The notes: generated by a model not told the origin, from the sequence alone. 64,000 nt of DNA from Leptolyngbya sp. Cla-17 (GCF_016807185.1 NZ_JAEVYN010000002.1:310001-374000); one strand, 5' to 3'. Positions 1 to 9,672 are shown, counted from the stretch's first letter. Translations and numbers: made by a program.

Positions 1-1
1 C

Positions 2-670
2 GTGTTGTCGTTGTGTCACCTCATGGGTGCCGCTGCGCCCGAAACACGGGCACAATTTTTAGATGACTATACTGCCGATGGTTTGGTGTCTAAAGTTTTA
101 GAAGACCGTGACACAAAGCAAAAAGTCAAAGAATATCTGAAGGAATTTAAGGTCAAAACGGACCTAGATACGAATTCTCTGCGCCATTATATTCGTCAGT
201 TTTATATCCATTCGGCGCAGGATATGCGGACTCAGCCCCAGCTTTATCTAGAGTCAGCGCTGCGGCTGGTGATGAGTACGGAAGAACGCAATAATGTGTT
301 CTCGTATATTTTGGGCTTTGAATTGATTAAAATGATGTTCAGCATGAGTTGGTATCAGCAGGAAAAGCTGTATCGCTTACAGCGGAACCAGGAAGAGTTT
401 TTGCAGACTTATATCAAGCCGATTCAACACGCTCATCGGATTAACCAAATTATCGTGCCAAAGGATGAAAATCTGTTTTTTGCGCGGCGCGACTATTATG
501 TGAAAAAGCCGATTATGTCTGAGAGAAAACTGGTGGAGTTGGCGATCGCGACCTTTCCCACCGATGTCACCACGAACATGGGCTTTTCTATCATTCGTCA
601 TTCTCAGTCGCTTGTCTTCGATTATCACTATATTTTTGAACTTGATCAAGATGCAATTTATCTGCAATGA
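2..670 (+). CDS. Unknown protein, possibly truncated by window edge
   Basis: I do not recognise this family. The frame is open from the first bases of the window, so the GTG at 2 may not be the true start; an ATG lies seven codons further in. The 222 visible residues are soluble-looking and rich in aromatic and charged residues, with no signal peptide and no clear membrane segment. The end overlaps the next gene by 4 bp (ATGA), which suggests translational coupling to the AtzH-like protein downstream. No function is proposed. The continuous long frame and the coupling are what support it as a real gene. Confidence 0.7.
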   Translation: MLSLCHLMGAAAPETRAQFLDDYTADGLVSKVLEDRDTKQKVKEYLKEFKVKTDLDTNSLRHYIRQFYIHSAQDMRTQPQLYLESALRLVMSTEERNNVFSYILGFELIKMMFSMSWYQQEKLYRLQRNQEEFLQTYIKPIQHAHRINQIIVPKDENLFFARRDYYVKKPIMSERKLVELAIATFPTDVTTNMGFSIIRHSQSLVFDYHYIFELDQDAIYLQ

Positions 671-1050
671 CCTATTCTCAAAATGATTTAATTGCAGAGC
701 TGACCCAACTCTACCTGACCTACGAAACTGCCCTTTGCACCAATGATTTGGCAACTTTAGATGCGCTGTTTTGGGAATCGACCAATGTAGTGCGATTTGG
801 TGCAACCGAAAATCTCTATGGAATTGACGAGATTCGCCAGTTTCGCCGATGTCGCTCGCCGCAAGACTTAGCGCGAGAAATTTCCCGGTTAACAGTGGTG
901 CCGTTTGGCGACGATACGGCAGCAATTACATTGGAATTTCGGCGAACTATTAATGGAACGGCGCGATTGGGTAGGCAAAGCCAGTTTTGGCGTAAGTTTC
1001 CTCAAGGCTGGCGGATTGTGTCTGCCCACGTGTCGCTGTTGCCACTTTAG
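667..1050 (+). CDS. AtzH/HpxZ-like (DUF3225, SnoaL fold) protein
   Basis: This 127-residue protein has the look of the AtzH/HpxZ (DUF3225) branch of the NTF2/SnoaL-like fold: an N-terminal helix with LYLTYETAL, a FWES segment, a YGIDEIRQFRR segment, and a C-terminal beta strand ending in GWRIVSAHVSLL. Members are often found beside amidases or in ureide and purine-derived nitrogen catabolism (HpxZ in oxalurate use, AtzH beside AtzF). Here no such enzyme is visible downstream, and the upstream partner is unknown. The ATG overlaps the upstream stop (ATGA), so the two are probably co-translated. The family call is from pattern recognition; the substrate is not inferable. Confidence 0.75.
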   Translation: MTYSQNDLIAELTQLYLTYETALCTNDLATLDALFWESTNVVRFGATENLYGIDEIRQFRRCRSPQDLAREISRLTVVPFGDDTAAITLEFRRTINGTARLGRQSQFWRKFPQGWRIVSAHVSLLPL

Positions 1051-1163
1051 GACTTGTGACAAGAACGCGATCGCCTATCTTAAAATCCACCCCTTAACAA
1101 TCTTTTCACTTGCATAATAGATAGCGGCAGAGGATGCTAGTGAGCTATCAGGAGATTGTTTGT

Positions 1164-1874
1164 ATGAGTCAGCGCGATCGCCAATTACGTCAATGGACCC
1201 GACAATTCAGCCCTAAAGGATTTGGATGGATGGTTGCCGCAGGCGCGATCGCGCTTGCTGGATGCACCTCCCTACAAACTAGCCCAACGACCACAGAATC
1301 GTCAGTCGTTCAGTCTCCGTCTCCCACTCCAACGGGCTTGTTGCCCAATCCCAGTCCAACTGAGATTTCGCCTAGCGTTAGCCCAACGACCTCTTTAAGT
1401 CCCTCCCCAACCGTGGAAAAACCGGAGTCCGTCAAGACCGTAGAAACCAATTTGGCGGGGTTGGTCGGCAAAGCTGGAAACTTAACGATTCAATCGGTAG
1501 ACTGCCCAGCAACGTTGGTCGCCCCCACCCCAACTGGAACTCCTGCCGCTGCCACAACACCGAAAACGTATGAGTGCCAAGTGACCTCAGATGCCGGTGG
1601 CTTTACAGTTGTGGTAGAGCCAACTAGTGATCCCAATAAATTTCGCTGGGGCACCAAGGGCATGTTGCTGCTCTCTAAGTTGAATGACTTTATTCAAAAA
1701 AGTGCTGAGAGCAAAGATCTTGGCAAAGTTGGTGTGGATTGTGGCGGCAAAATTAGACCTGCTAAAGCTGGAGAAACTTTTGACTGCAAGGTCACCGATG
1801 CAAAAGGTTCTCTTCGGACGGTTAAAGTCACAGTTCGGGATGAGGCTGGTAACGTATTTATTGCTCCGCTTTAA
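1164..1874 (+). CDS. DUF4333-like lipoprotein
   Basis: A secreted lipoprotein of about 236 residues. The start at 1164 is chosen because AGGAG lies 9 bases upstream; an in-frame ATG at 1134 lacks this. The N-terminus has a hydrophobic stretch ending in a lipobox (ALAGC), then a long Ser/Thr/Pro-rich linker. Two similar modules follow, each with a pair of cysteines (DCPATL...YECQVT and DCGGKI...FDCKVT) followed by beta-strand-like sequence, matching the DUF4333 pattern of small envelope domains. It stands alone between the AtzH-like gene and a membrane protein. Function unknown; probably anchored in a membrane facing the periplasm. Confidence 0.8.
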   Translation: MSQRDRQLRQWTRQFSPKGFGWMVAAGAIALAGCTSLQTSPTTTESSVVQSPSPTPTGLLPNPSPTEISPSVSPTTSLSPSPTVEKPESVKTVETNLAGLVGKAGNLTIQSVDCPATLVAPTPTGTPAAATTPKTYECQVTSDAGGFTVVVEPTSDPNKFRWGTKGMLLLSKLNDFIQKSAESKDLGKVGVDCGGKIRPAKAGETFDCKVTDAKGSLRTVKVTVRDEAGNVFIAPL

Positions 1875-2174
1875 TTGCTGTTAGTTGGCTCTTGGCTACT
1901 GGCTTTGTTACGGCTGAGGTCTGACACCAGCGCAATAAACAGTTCAGTCACAGAGCGATAAAGTTAGCAAGCTGAGAATTTTTTAGCCTTTAGCAACTTC
2001 GCCCTTTCCGTTCTATTTTTTAGAAGAGTCTTTAACGCTTGCTAACTGGGTTATCACTGGATTATCACTGACCAATTTAGCCCGGAATATTCATAGATGT
2101 TTATATTCGCAAATAACGAAAATAAGTGGATTAGGATAGCGGCATCATTCACCGTTGTAGCAGGAGTGTAACTT

Positions 2175-3146
2175 ATGGCTGGCAGTTCCAGTTCCAACCG
2201 ACCGCTTAATGCCGTAAATCTTCTTAGCGCCGCCGTCAAACTTTACCGTTCTCGCCTGAACCAACTTTTGAGCGTTGCATTTACCGCTACGCTATGGAAC
2301 TTACCTCCGCTGCTTGCTGCCCTTGTTTTAGCTGGAGTAACAGGATTTGTAATCACTACCTCACCGAACTCAGTGGGTCTAGTCAGCTTACTCAGCATTG
2401 TCCTCTGGCTAGGGTGGATTGTGCTTGTCCTCTACTGTTATGCCAAAAGCTTGATGAATACCGCCCTCATTTCTCGGCTTGCCTATGGAGAGCTAATCAG
2501 TCACCCAGAAAGCATTCAGGAATCTCGTGGACATCTTGATCGCAAAACTTGGAAGTTTCTTTGGACTTCGGTTCTTGTGGGGCTGATTTTATTCGTTGTG
2601 AGTTTTAGTATCAACATTGCTGTCGCGATCGCAGTATCGCTTGTGGAAGGAGTTTTTGGAGAAACCTCTGCGCTTGCGGGGCTTGTTTCGCTCGTGCTGA
2701 ATTTGGCGGCTTTGGTGACGGCGTATTGGCTTCAGGTTTGCTTGTTTATTTCAGAAGTACCCCTAGCAGTCGAAACCAAAAACAGTAGTGTTGAATCCAT
2801 TCGTCGCGGTTGGGAACTGTCGAGAGGAGCAGCAGGGCAGATTTTTTTGGCGATCATGCTCGCAGGATTGATTACACTGCCGCTGATTATCTTGGCATTT
2901 ATTCCATTTATACTGACGTTGATTGCAAATATTTCTCTGTTGGTAGTGGCATCCCAAGGACAGATACCTGCCCAAGCAGCGGTTGTGGCGCTCCTCATGT
3001 CTCTAACGATTAGTATTTTGCTGGTCTTATTTTTGAGTATTTTCATCATTCCATTTTGGCAATCACTCAAAGCGTTGATCTACTTCAATCTGCGCGGTTG
3101 GCACGAAGGACCAGAGTTACAACTGCGCGACAATAGCCTAAATTAG
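2175..3146 (+). CDS. Polytopic integral membrane protein of unknown function
   Basis: A 323-residue very hydrophobic protein with about six transmembrane stretches (roughly residues 35-60, 68-95, 128-155, 165-190, 222-262 and 275-305). The RRGWELSRG segment after the fourth helix resembles the conserved motif of the glycerophosphodiester-phosphodiesterase membrane-domain/DUF975-like group, so a relation to that superfamily is likely but not certain. ATG at 2175 is preceded by AGGAG (about 8 bases), supporting the start. About 300 bases without a gene lie upstream (1875-2174), where I see only AT-rich sequence. Monocistronic; role unknown. Confidence 0.75.
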   Translation: MAGSSSSNRPLNAVNLLSAAVKLYRSRLNQLLSVAFTATLWNLPPLLAALVLAGVTGFVITTSPNSVGLVSLLSIVLWLGWIVLVLYCYAKSLMNTALISRLAYGELISHPESIQESRGHLDRKTWKFLWTSVLVGLILFVVSFSINIAVAIAVSLVEGVFGETSALAGLVSLVLNLAALVTAYWLQVCLFISEVPLAVETKNSSVESIRRGWELSRGAAGQIFLAIMLAGLITLPLIILAFIPFILTLIANISLLVVASQGQIPAQAAVVALLMSLTISILLVLFLSIFIIPFWQSLKALIYFNLRGWHEGPELQLRDNSLN

Positions 3147-3421
3147 CTCCCTTCAAACTGAGAATCGGGCGCTGTTTGAATCCAGCTTTCTTAGCAACTT
3201 TAAAGCGCATAGAAACCCCTTCCATCCCGCACCGTCTCCAGCGCCCTCTCGGAGTTAGTTTTATGGCTTAGCAACAGACGAATAATAGAAAACAATATGG
3301 AACTCAAAATCCAAAACATTTCCTGCGGAGGCACTGCGCGTTGGCAAAGCTAGTCTGAGGGACTTACAACACTTAAAACATTCTATTCCTGCCTCCTCAA
3401 AACTTTTCTAGCCCTTCACTC

Positions 3422-4807
3422 TTGCTAATCTGCGCTAGTGTGGGGCTGTATAGGATTTTGCTGAAAGTAACTGTGTTGTTTCATCGATTATCGACTTCAC
3501 TAATATTGTTATGCTTGCTGTTGACCAGTTGTGCCAATAGCGGTTTAGGAGAGTCGCTGCAAACCTCTCTGGCAGCCGATCCTAAGCTAAAAGATACGGC
3601 TGTGGATGAGCAAGCGATCGCCCCAACGCCTTCTCCCACTGAGATCCCAGATTCTCAAGCAGAACTGCCGACTGCGTTTCCAACAGAAATTCCACAATAT
3701 CCGGCGGCAGTGTTGCAATCGGTCAATGAATCAGACCGTGCAACCCAGTGGGCAAGTGCAGATAGCAGCGATCGCGTTTTTGCCTTCTATCAGCAGCAGT
3801 TTCAAACGAATGGCTGGAAGCTGGAGGAATCACCCTTGAGTACAACCCAAGGAACTCTGGTAGCCAGTCGAGATGATCTGAGAGTAACGGTTACTGTTCA
3901 ACCTAAACTCGATCCATCTAATACGGCTCCTACTGCTAACCCTGTGGTTGGCACCGATTTCACGATTCAGTATCAGCAAGGTAGTTCTTCCGTTGGGGCG
4001 GCTCTTAGTCCAACGCCTTCGCCGACTGAATCCACGCCCACGCCACAGGAAGCTTTCTTGGGATTATCGGGAAGCTCGGATGAAACTGCCCCACCTAGTC
4101 AGCCAGCAGTCACACTGCCACCAAATTCCTTCACAGACATAGATAAAGCGCCCAAGGAATTGCAGCCCTATATTACTGCCCTTGCTCAGCTTGGTGTTTT
4201 GGATCTACTGGCGGGTAGCAAAGAAAAAGCTAGCGTCAACAATTTTGCGCCGAACAAGCCTATTTCGCGACGAGAATATGTTCGCTGGCTATTCGCTGCC
4301 AATAACCGTTTATATCGCGATCGCCTCGCTCAGCAAATTCGTCCCGCTGCGGGTAGTTCTCAGCCAGCTTTTCGGGATGTGCCAGTCGGCGATCGCGATT
4401 TTGCAGCGATTCAAGGCTTGGCAGAAGCTGGCATTCTTTCCAGTGCTTTGTCGGGCGATTTAGCTGCGGTCACCTTTCGTCCGGATGCTCAGCTTAGCCG
4501 GGAAAACTTGCTGCTGTGGAAAGTGCCCATGGATACCCGGCAGCCTTTGCCCACCGCCAGTTTAGATGTGCTTAAGCAAACTTGGGGCTTTCAAGATGCT
4601 GCTCGGATTGATCCCAAAGCGCAACGTGCGGTACTGGCAGATTATCAAAACGGCGACCAGTCTAATATCCGTCGTGCCTTTGGCTACACCACAATTTTCC
4701 AGCCGAAGAAAGCCGTCACCCGTGCTGAAGCCGCTGCCACCCTAGGCTATTTTGGCTATCAAGGAGATGGTATTTCGGCTCAAGAGGCATTGAAAACGGA
4801 AGAATAA
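3422..4807 (+). CDS. SLH-domain lipoprotein
   Basis: An S-layer-homology (SLH) protein of about 461 residues. The signal sequence ends in a lipobox-like LLTSC, so it is probably a lipoprotein. The start is uncertain: TTG at 3422 gives a long signal peptide, whereas GTG at 3473 gives a more usual length; no clear ribosome site decides. After a Pro/Thr-rich region comes a small alpha/beta module around residues 95-170 (FYQQQFQTNGWKLEES), then SLH-like repeats in the C-terminal half (FTDIDKAPKELQPYI, FRDVPVGDRDFAAI, and a TRAEAAATLGYFG end). SLH domains bind cell-wall polymers in cyanobacteria, linking outer membrane and peptidoglycan. Its stop TAA overlaps the menD ATG by one base. Confidence 0.82.
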   Translation: MLICASVGLYRILLKVTVLFHRLSTSLILLCLLLTSCANSGLGESLQTSLAADPKLKDTAVDEQAIAPTPSPTEIPDSQAELPTAFPTEIPQYPAAVLQSVNESDRATQWASADSSDRVFAFYQQQFQTNGWKLEESPLSTTQGTLVASRDDLRVTVTVQPKLDPSNTAPTANPVVGTDFTIQYQQGSSSVGAALSPTPSPTESTPTPQEAFLGLSGSSDETAPPSQPAVTLPPNSFTDIDKAPKELQPYITALAQLGVLDLLAGSKEKASVNNFAPNKPISRREYVRWLFAANNRLYRDRLAQQIRPAAGSSQPAFRDVPVGDRDFAAIQGLAEAGILSSALSGDLAAVTFRPDAQLSRENLLLWKVPMDTRQPLPTASLDVLKQTWGFQDAARIDPKAQRAVLADYQNGDQSNIRRAFGYTTIFQPKKAVTRAEAAATLGYFGYQGDGISAQEALKTEE

Positions 4808-6558
4808 TGGCGATCGATTTCACCAATACTAATTTGGTTTGGACTTCTATTCTGGTGGAGACGCTGTTTCGATTGGGGTTAAAGACAGCGGTGATTTGTC
4901 CGGGATCACGATCAGCGCCTTTAGCGATCGCGTTTGCCAATCATCTTGATATCGATGCGATTCCAGTATTGGATGAGCGCTCTGCTGCCTTTTTTGCGCT
5001 TGGGGTTGCCCGTCAGCAGCATCAACCTGTAGCATTGATTTGCACTTCAGGTACGGCTGGCGCAAATTTCTATCCGGCTGTGATTGAAGCCTATGAAAGT
5101 CGAGTGCCACTGCTGATCTTTACAGCCGATCGCCCCCCGGAACTGCGAGATTGCAACGCTGGACAAGCGATCGACCAGCAAAAACTCTATGGCTCCTTTC
5201 CCAACTGGTACACCGAACTGGCGATCGCGTCAGTGGAGCCTGATCTGCTTGCCTATCTGCGTCAAACCATAATTCACGCTTGGGATCGGGCGCTTTTTCC
5301 AGTTGCAGGCGTGGTTCATCTCAACGTGCCCCTCCGGGAACCGCTTGCTCCTGTTCCCGAACCCCATGTTCAAGCCCTCGCCTTCAACGCTACCGATTTT
5401 TTTTCTGCCCTCCCTTCCATGCCTTCGCCTCTCTCCTTCTCCATCCCTCTACTACCTATCGCTGACTGGCAAGCCTCAACCCATGGCATCATCATTGCTG
5501 GACTGGCTCAACCAGCCGCGCCTGAAGCCTACTGCCGCGCGATCGCCGCGCTTTCCAGCTACCTTGGTTACCCTGTTCTGGCGGAAGGGCTATCTCCCCT
5601 CCGCAATTATGCTGACCTAATTCCCAATCTCATTTCTACCTATGATCTGATTTTGCGAAATGCAGCATGGTCAGAAAAATTAGCACCTGAAATTGTGCTT
5701 CGCATTGGAGACATGCCCACCAGTAAGCAATTGCGTACCTGGGTCAGTGCAACGCAACCGCGACAGTGGGTGATTGATTCCAGTGGACGCAATCTAGATC
5801 CACTTCACGGTAAGACCATTCATTTGCATTGTTCAGTGGAGCAGCTAGCGGCAGCATTAGCCCCATCAATGCAGTCTACAGCTCAAAATCTCAGTCCTTA
5901 TTGGCATCTTTGGCAAGCCGCAGAAATTGAAACTCGCCAAAACTGCGATCGCACGTTGAGCCGCACAACCGACTTGTTTGAGGGAAAAGCTGCCTGGATG
6001 CTTTCCCGCTGCTTGCCGCCTGGCACGCCACTATTTATTAGCAGCAGTACTCCCGTGCGCGACGTAGATTTTTTTTGGGTTCCTAGTAATTCTAGAATTC
6101 AGCCCTTGTTTAATCGGGGAGCTAACGGCATTGATGGCAGCCTTTCCACAGCGCTAGGGATCGCTCATGACAATCAGAGCAGCGTCATGCTCACAGGCGA
6201 CTTAGCCTTGCTGCATGACACCAATGGCTTTCTGCTGCGACAGCATTTTGAAGGACATTTAACAATCGTTCTAATCAACAATAATGGAGGCGGCATTTTT
6301 GAAATGTTGGCGATCGCCCAATACGATTTGCCCTTTGAAAAGTTTTTTGCCTTGCCCCAATCGGTTGATTTCGCTCAATTATGCAAAACCTACAGTGTTG
6401 AACACGAACGAATAACTGCTTGGGATCAGCTAGCAGACCGACTGAATCCCTTACCAAAATCCGGCATCCGTGTTTTGGAACTTTGCACCGATCGCAAAGC
6501 AGATGCTCAATGGCGACAGCAGCATTTAGGCACCTTTGCTGCAAAGATGAATGATTAA
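4807..6558 (+). CDS. menD: SEPHCHC synthase MenD
   Basis: 2-succinyl-5-enolpyruvyl-6-hydroxy-3-cyclohexene-1-carboxylate synthase, the thiamine-diphosphate enzyme that adds succinyl semialdehyde to isochorismate. In cyanobacteria this pathway leads to phylloquinone, the photosystem I A1 cofactor. 583 residues is normal for the family. Visible signatures are the N-terminal CPGSRSAPLA and TSGTAGANFYPAV segments, TADRPPELR, and the C-terminal diphosphate/Mg site GDLALLHDTNGF with NNNGGGIFE. The ATG overlaps the stop of the SLH gene by one base, so translation may be coupled, although the functions are unrelated. Confidence 0.95.
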   Translation: MAIDFTNTNLVWTSILVETLFRLGLKTAVICPGSRSAPLAIAFANHLDIDAIPVLDERSAAFFALGVARQQHQPVALICTSGTAGANFYPAVIEAYESRVPLLIFTADRPPELRDCNAGQAIDQQKLYGSFPNWYTELAIASVEPDLLAYLRQTIIHAWDRALFPVAGVVHLNVPLREPLAPVPEPHVQALAFNATDFFSALPSMPSPLSFSIPLLPIADWQASTHGIIIAGLAQPAAPEAYCRAIAALSSYLGYPVLAEGLSPLRNYADLIPNLISTYDLILRNAAWSEKLAPEIVLRIGDMPTSKQLRTWVSATQPRQWVIDSSGRNLDPLHGKTIHLHCSVEQLAAALAPSMQSTAQNLSPYWHLWQAAEIETRQNCDRTLSRTTDLFEGKAAWMLSRCLPPGTPLFISSSTPVRDVDFFWVPSNSRIQPLFNRGANGIDGSLSTALGIAHDNQSSVMLTGDLALLHDTNGFLLRQHFEGHLTIVLINNNGGGIFEMLAIAQYDLPFEKFFALPQSVDFAQLCKTYSVEHERITAWDQLADRLNPLPKSGIRVLELCTDRKADAQWRQQHLGTFAAKMND

Positions 6559-6600
6559 GCGGCGAACAATGATTTGCCTTAGCCCCTAACCCCTACTCTT

Positions 6601-8064
6601 ATGCCACTCCAGATTTACAATACACTCACCCGCCGTAAAGAACCCTTTCAGCCTCTAGAACCAGGCAAGGTGCGAATGTATGTGTGTGGCGTGACGGTCT
6701 ATAACGATTGCCATTTAGGACATGCGCGATCGTACATCGTTTGGGATATTGTCCGGCGCTATCTACAATGGCGCGACTACACCGTGCAGTATGTGCAGAA
6801 CTTCACGGATATTGACGACAAGATTATTCGGCGATCGCAAGAGGAAGATATTCCCTGGCAAGCGTTAACGCACAAGTACATCAATGCCTACCTCGAAGAT
6901 ATGGGTCGGCTGAATGTGCTGCCTGCGGATGCTTATCCAAAGGCAACGGAGGTGATACCCGAAATTGTTGACTTAATCGAAACGCTGATTGAACAGGATT
7001 GCGCTTATGCCGTTGCGGGAGATGTGTACTATGCAGTCGAGCGCTTTCCCAGTTACGGCAAGCTTTCGGGACGTAAACTCGACCAGATGGAAGCAGGCGC
7101 TAGCGGACGAGTAGACGAGGAAGAAGCCCGTAAGCGACACCCGTTTGACTTTGCATTGTGGAAGGCAGCAAAACCCGGTGAGCCAGAGTGGGAGTCGCCG
7201 TGGGGCATGGGACGACCGGGCTGGCATATTGAATGTTCGGCCATGGTAAAAAAATTGCTGGGCGATCGCATCGATATTCACACCGGCGGCGAAGATCTGG
7301 TGTTTCCCCATCATGAAAACGAAATTGCCCAATCAGAAGCAGCAACGACTAAACCGCTGGCGAATGTGTGGATGCATAACGGCTTCGTCAAAATTCGGGG
7401 CGACAAAATGTCTAAATCCCTGAAGAACTTCACCACGATTCGATCGCTGCTGGAAACCACCGATCCCATGGTGGTTCGGCTATTTGTGTTGCAGGCACAC
7501 TACCGTAGTCCGATTGATTTCACCGATGAGGCGATTAAAGGTGCTGAAAACGGTTGGAAAACTCTGGAAGAGGGCTTGAAGTTCTTTGACCAAGTTTCAA
7601 AATTGCCGAACTGGTCAAATAACCCACCAGACAGCTTAGATCCAGAATCAGTTGAGCGTTTCAACGCAGCAATGGATGATGATTTCAACACGTCCGGTGG
7701 TTTAGCAGTTTTGTTTGAATTAGCAAAAGACTTACGGCGTGAAAAAAATTTACTGAGTCATGAAGGTAAAACCACAACGCCAACAGAGCAGTTGCATCAA
7801 AAATGGTGGACTTTGATTGATCTGATGTGCGTTCTGGGATTGATGAAGAAACGTCCAGAGATTTCTGAGCTAGAAATGGGTTCTAGCACTGGAACGGAGC
7901 TTGGATTGAGCGATATCGAAATTGACGCATTGATTCAACAGCGGCAAGATGCCCGAAAAGCGAAGAATTTTGCCGAAAGTGATCGCCTCCGCGACGAGCT
8001 TGTGGCAAACGGCATCACCTTGATCGATCAACCTAGCGGTATGACCCGTTGGTATCGTAATTAA
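6601..8064 (+). CDS. cysS: Cysteinyl-tRNA synthetase
   Basis: Class I aminoacyl-tRNA synthetase charging tRNA-Cys in the cytoplasm, 487 residues, of normal length. It carries the HIGH-type motif (CHLGHARSY), the zinc-binding residues of the family (MYVCGVTVYN, GWHIECSAM, PHHENEIAQ), KMSKS as GDKMSKSLKN, and the helical-bundle C-terminal region typical of bacterial CysS. It follows menD by 42 bp on the same strand and may share its transcript. Confidence 0.96.
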   Translation: MPLQIYNTLTRRKEPFQPLEPGKVRMYVCGVTVYNDCHLGHARSYIVWDIVRRYLQWRDYTVQYVQNFTDIDDKIIRRSQEEDIPWQALTHKYINAYLEDMGRLNVLPADAYPKATEVIPEIVDLIETLIEQDCAYAVAGDVYYAVERFPSYGKLSGRKLDQMEAGASGRVDEEEARKRHPFDFALWKAAKPGEPEWESPWGMGRPGWHIECSAMVKKLLGDRIDIHTGGEDLVFPHHENEIAQSEAATTKPLANVWMHNGFVKIRGDKMSKSLKNFTTIRSLLETTDPMVVRLFVLQAHYRSPIDFTDEAIKGAENGWKTLEEGLKFFDQVSKLPNWSNNPPDSLDPESVERFNAAMDDDFNTSGGLAVLFELAKDLRREKNLLSHEGKTTTPTEQLHQKWWTLIDLMCVLGLMKKRPEISELEMGSSTGTELGLSDIEIDALIQQRQDARKAKNFAESDRLRDELVANGITLIDQPSGMTRWYRN

Positions 8065-8136
8065 GGAAACCGCTAGGTCTCGTGTGAGCGATCGGCTCCA
8101 TCCGCTAGACTTGGGCTAGTTCATTAGACTCTCACC

Positions 8137-9402
8137 ATGCCGCGCTTCCTGCACATCTCGGATATCCACCTGGGCTACGATCGCTATGACAGCAAAGAGC
8201 GTACCCTCGACTTTTTTCGGGCATTGCAGGATGTGATTCGGAAATATGCGATCGCGGAACAGGTTGATTTTGTGGTGATTGCCGGAGATTTATTTGAACA
8301 TCGATCCCTGCAACCCAATATCCTCAACCAAGCGAAGGTTTGCTTCCAAGAGTTACACGAGGCAGGCATTCCCACGATCGCGATCGAGGGCAACCACGAT
8401 AACCGCCCCTACGGCACCAAAACAAGCTGGCTCCGCTACCTGGCAGAATGGTACGGACTGATGCTGCTAGAACCGGGTGACACTGCGTTAGGCGAACCCA
8501 TTTATCAACCCTGGAACCCTGATGAAAAGCGCGGTGGCTATGTTGATCTGGATTGCGGCGTGCGCGTGATTGGTTCGCAATGGTATGGTGCCTCGGCTCC
8601 CAAAGCGATCGCCCAGTTAGCTGAAGCCATTCACGCGTTACCCGCCCCGCCCGCAAACACCGTCATGCTGTTTCACCACGGCTTAGAAGGGCAAATCGCC
8701 CGCTACCAAGGAGCTTTGCGCTACGCCGATTTGTTGCCCCTCAAACAGGCTGGAGTCGAATACCTCGCCTTGGGGCATATCCACAAAAACTACGAAGAGC
8801 AGGGCTGGATTTTTAACCCCGGGTCCTTGGAAGCAAACAACATTGATGAAACCAGCTACAAGCGGGGTGCATACCTGGTGGAAATTAATTCCGCTGGAAT
8901 TCATGCTCAACTGAAGCAAGACTATTATCAGCGTCCAGCCCTGCGGCTCAAGCTGACTACACGCGGACAAGAAAGCCTGGAAGAACTGGAAGAAAGCGCG
9001 ATCGCATTGGTTCAGCAAGCCATCCAATCTCGCAAGATCAATCCAACTGATCAGCCGATGATGGAATTGAAAATTGAGGGACAAGTCGGCTTCGATCGCC
9101 TGGAACTGGACACCCGCAAACTTCAGCAGACTTTAAAGCAACTCAGCAACGCGCTGATTTTCCTGCTCAAATACGACGTGGACTCAATTGAATACGCCTC
9201 GCCTTTGTCCGATGAAGCCAGCCGTCTGCAAATTGAGCAGGAAATTTTCATTGATCTACTGACTGCAAACAACGTCTACAAAAAACGCGCCCCTAACCTG
9301 GCACAAGGACTAATCGAACTAAAGGATTTGCAGCTACAAGGGCGCTCAGAAGCAGAACTTTACACCTTTACCGAAAGTCTTTTGAATCAATCCGCTGAGT
9401 AG
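8137..9402 (+). CDS. SbcD-like DNA repair exonuclease (metallophosphoesterase)
   Basis: A calcineurin-like metallophosphoesterase of the SbcD/Mre11 group, 421 residues. All metal-site motifs are present: HISDIHLGYD, IAGDLFEHR, EGNHDNRPYG, LFHHGLEG and LALGHIHKNY, followed by NPGSLE, which is typical of Mre11/SbcD nucleases. SbcD works with the SMC-like ATPase SbcC to cleave hairpins and DNA ends; no sbcC is adjacent here. The C-terminal capping region (after about residue 260) is charged and helical. It begins 72 bp after cysS. A coding-like stretch in another frame follows the stop and is listed separately. Confidence 0.85.
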   Translation: MPRFLHISDIHLGYDRYDSKERTLDFFRALQDVIRKYAIAEQVDFVVIAGDLFEHRSLQPNILNQAKVCFQELHEAGIPTIAIEGNHDNRPYGTKTSWLRYLAEWYGLMLLEPGDTALGEPIYQPWNPDEKRGGYVDLDCGVRVIGSQWYGASAPKAIAQLAEAIHALPAPPANTVMLFHHGLEGQIARYQGALRYADLLPLKQAGVEYLALGHIHKNYEEQGWIFNPGSLEANNIDETSYKRGAYLVEINSAGIHAQLKQDYYQRPALRLKLTTRGQESLEELEESAIALVQQAIQSRKINPTDQPMMELKIEGQVGFDRLELDTRKLQQTLKQLSNALIFLLKYDVDSIEYASPLSDEASRLQIEQEIFIDLLTANNVYKKRAPNLAQGLIELKDLQLQGRSEAELYTFTESLLNQSAE

Positions 9403-9553
9403 AACCTCCCATCCCGATCTAGAAATCGATGATGTTGAAAGTTTTCTGAAACATGCTAAGAAGGCAGCGGCAGCAGGTGAAAAACTAGCGCGGGCTGTGG
9501 ATAGATGGTGTAAACAAGCGAAAAAAGAGGCTAAGGGCAACGATGAAAGGTGA
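9386..9553 (+). other. Coding-like tail out of frame with the SbcD-like gene
   Basis: Just past the SbcD-like stop, the +1 frame is open from 9386 to a TGA at 9551-9553. From about 9422 it reads as a charged, Ala-rich amphipathic helix (EIDDVESFLKHAKKAAAAG, then a run of Lys and Ala). There is no ATG, GTG or TTG before the coding-like part. It could be the displaced C-terminus of the upstream gene after a frameshift, a remnant of a lost small gene, or a gene starting at a non-standard codon. It is not called as a CDS. The rest of 9403-9672 shows nothing else. Confidence 0.3.
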
Positions 9554-9672
9554 GTGAACCAGGGCGAAATGACGAGTAGTGCAAGCAATCGCCTAACAGT
9601 CAAAAAAGCTGCCGTATTTTATAGATCCTGCTATCTAGCAATATCAAGTTTTTTAGAAGTGTGCGATCCGCG

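Noticed and set aside
377..925. 182-codon minus-strand open frame
   Set aside because: It is antisense to two coupled plus-strand genes and its translation shows no family features; typical shadow frame.
3325..3370. GC-rich patch resembling dispersed cyanobacterial intergenic repeats
   Set aside because: Only one copy is visible in this window, so a repeat cannot be supported.
9346..9603. 85-codon minus-strand frame with a hydrophobic start
   Set aside because: It is the complement of the SbcD-like 3' end and its coding-like tail; composition is explained by the other strand and there is no ribosome site.
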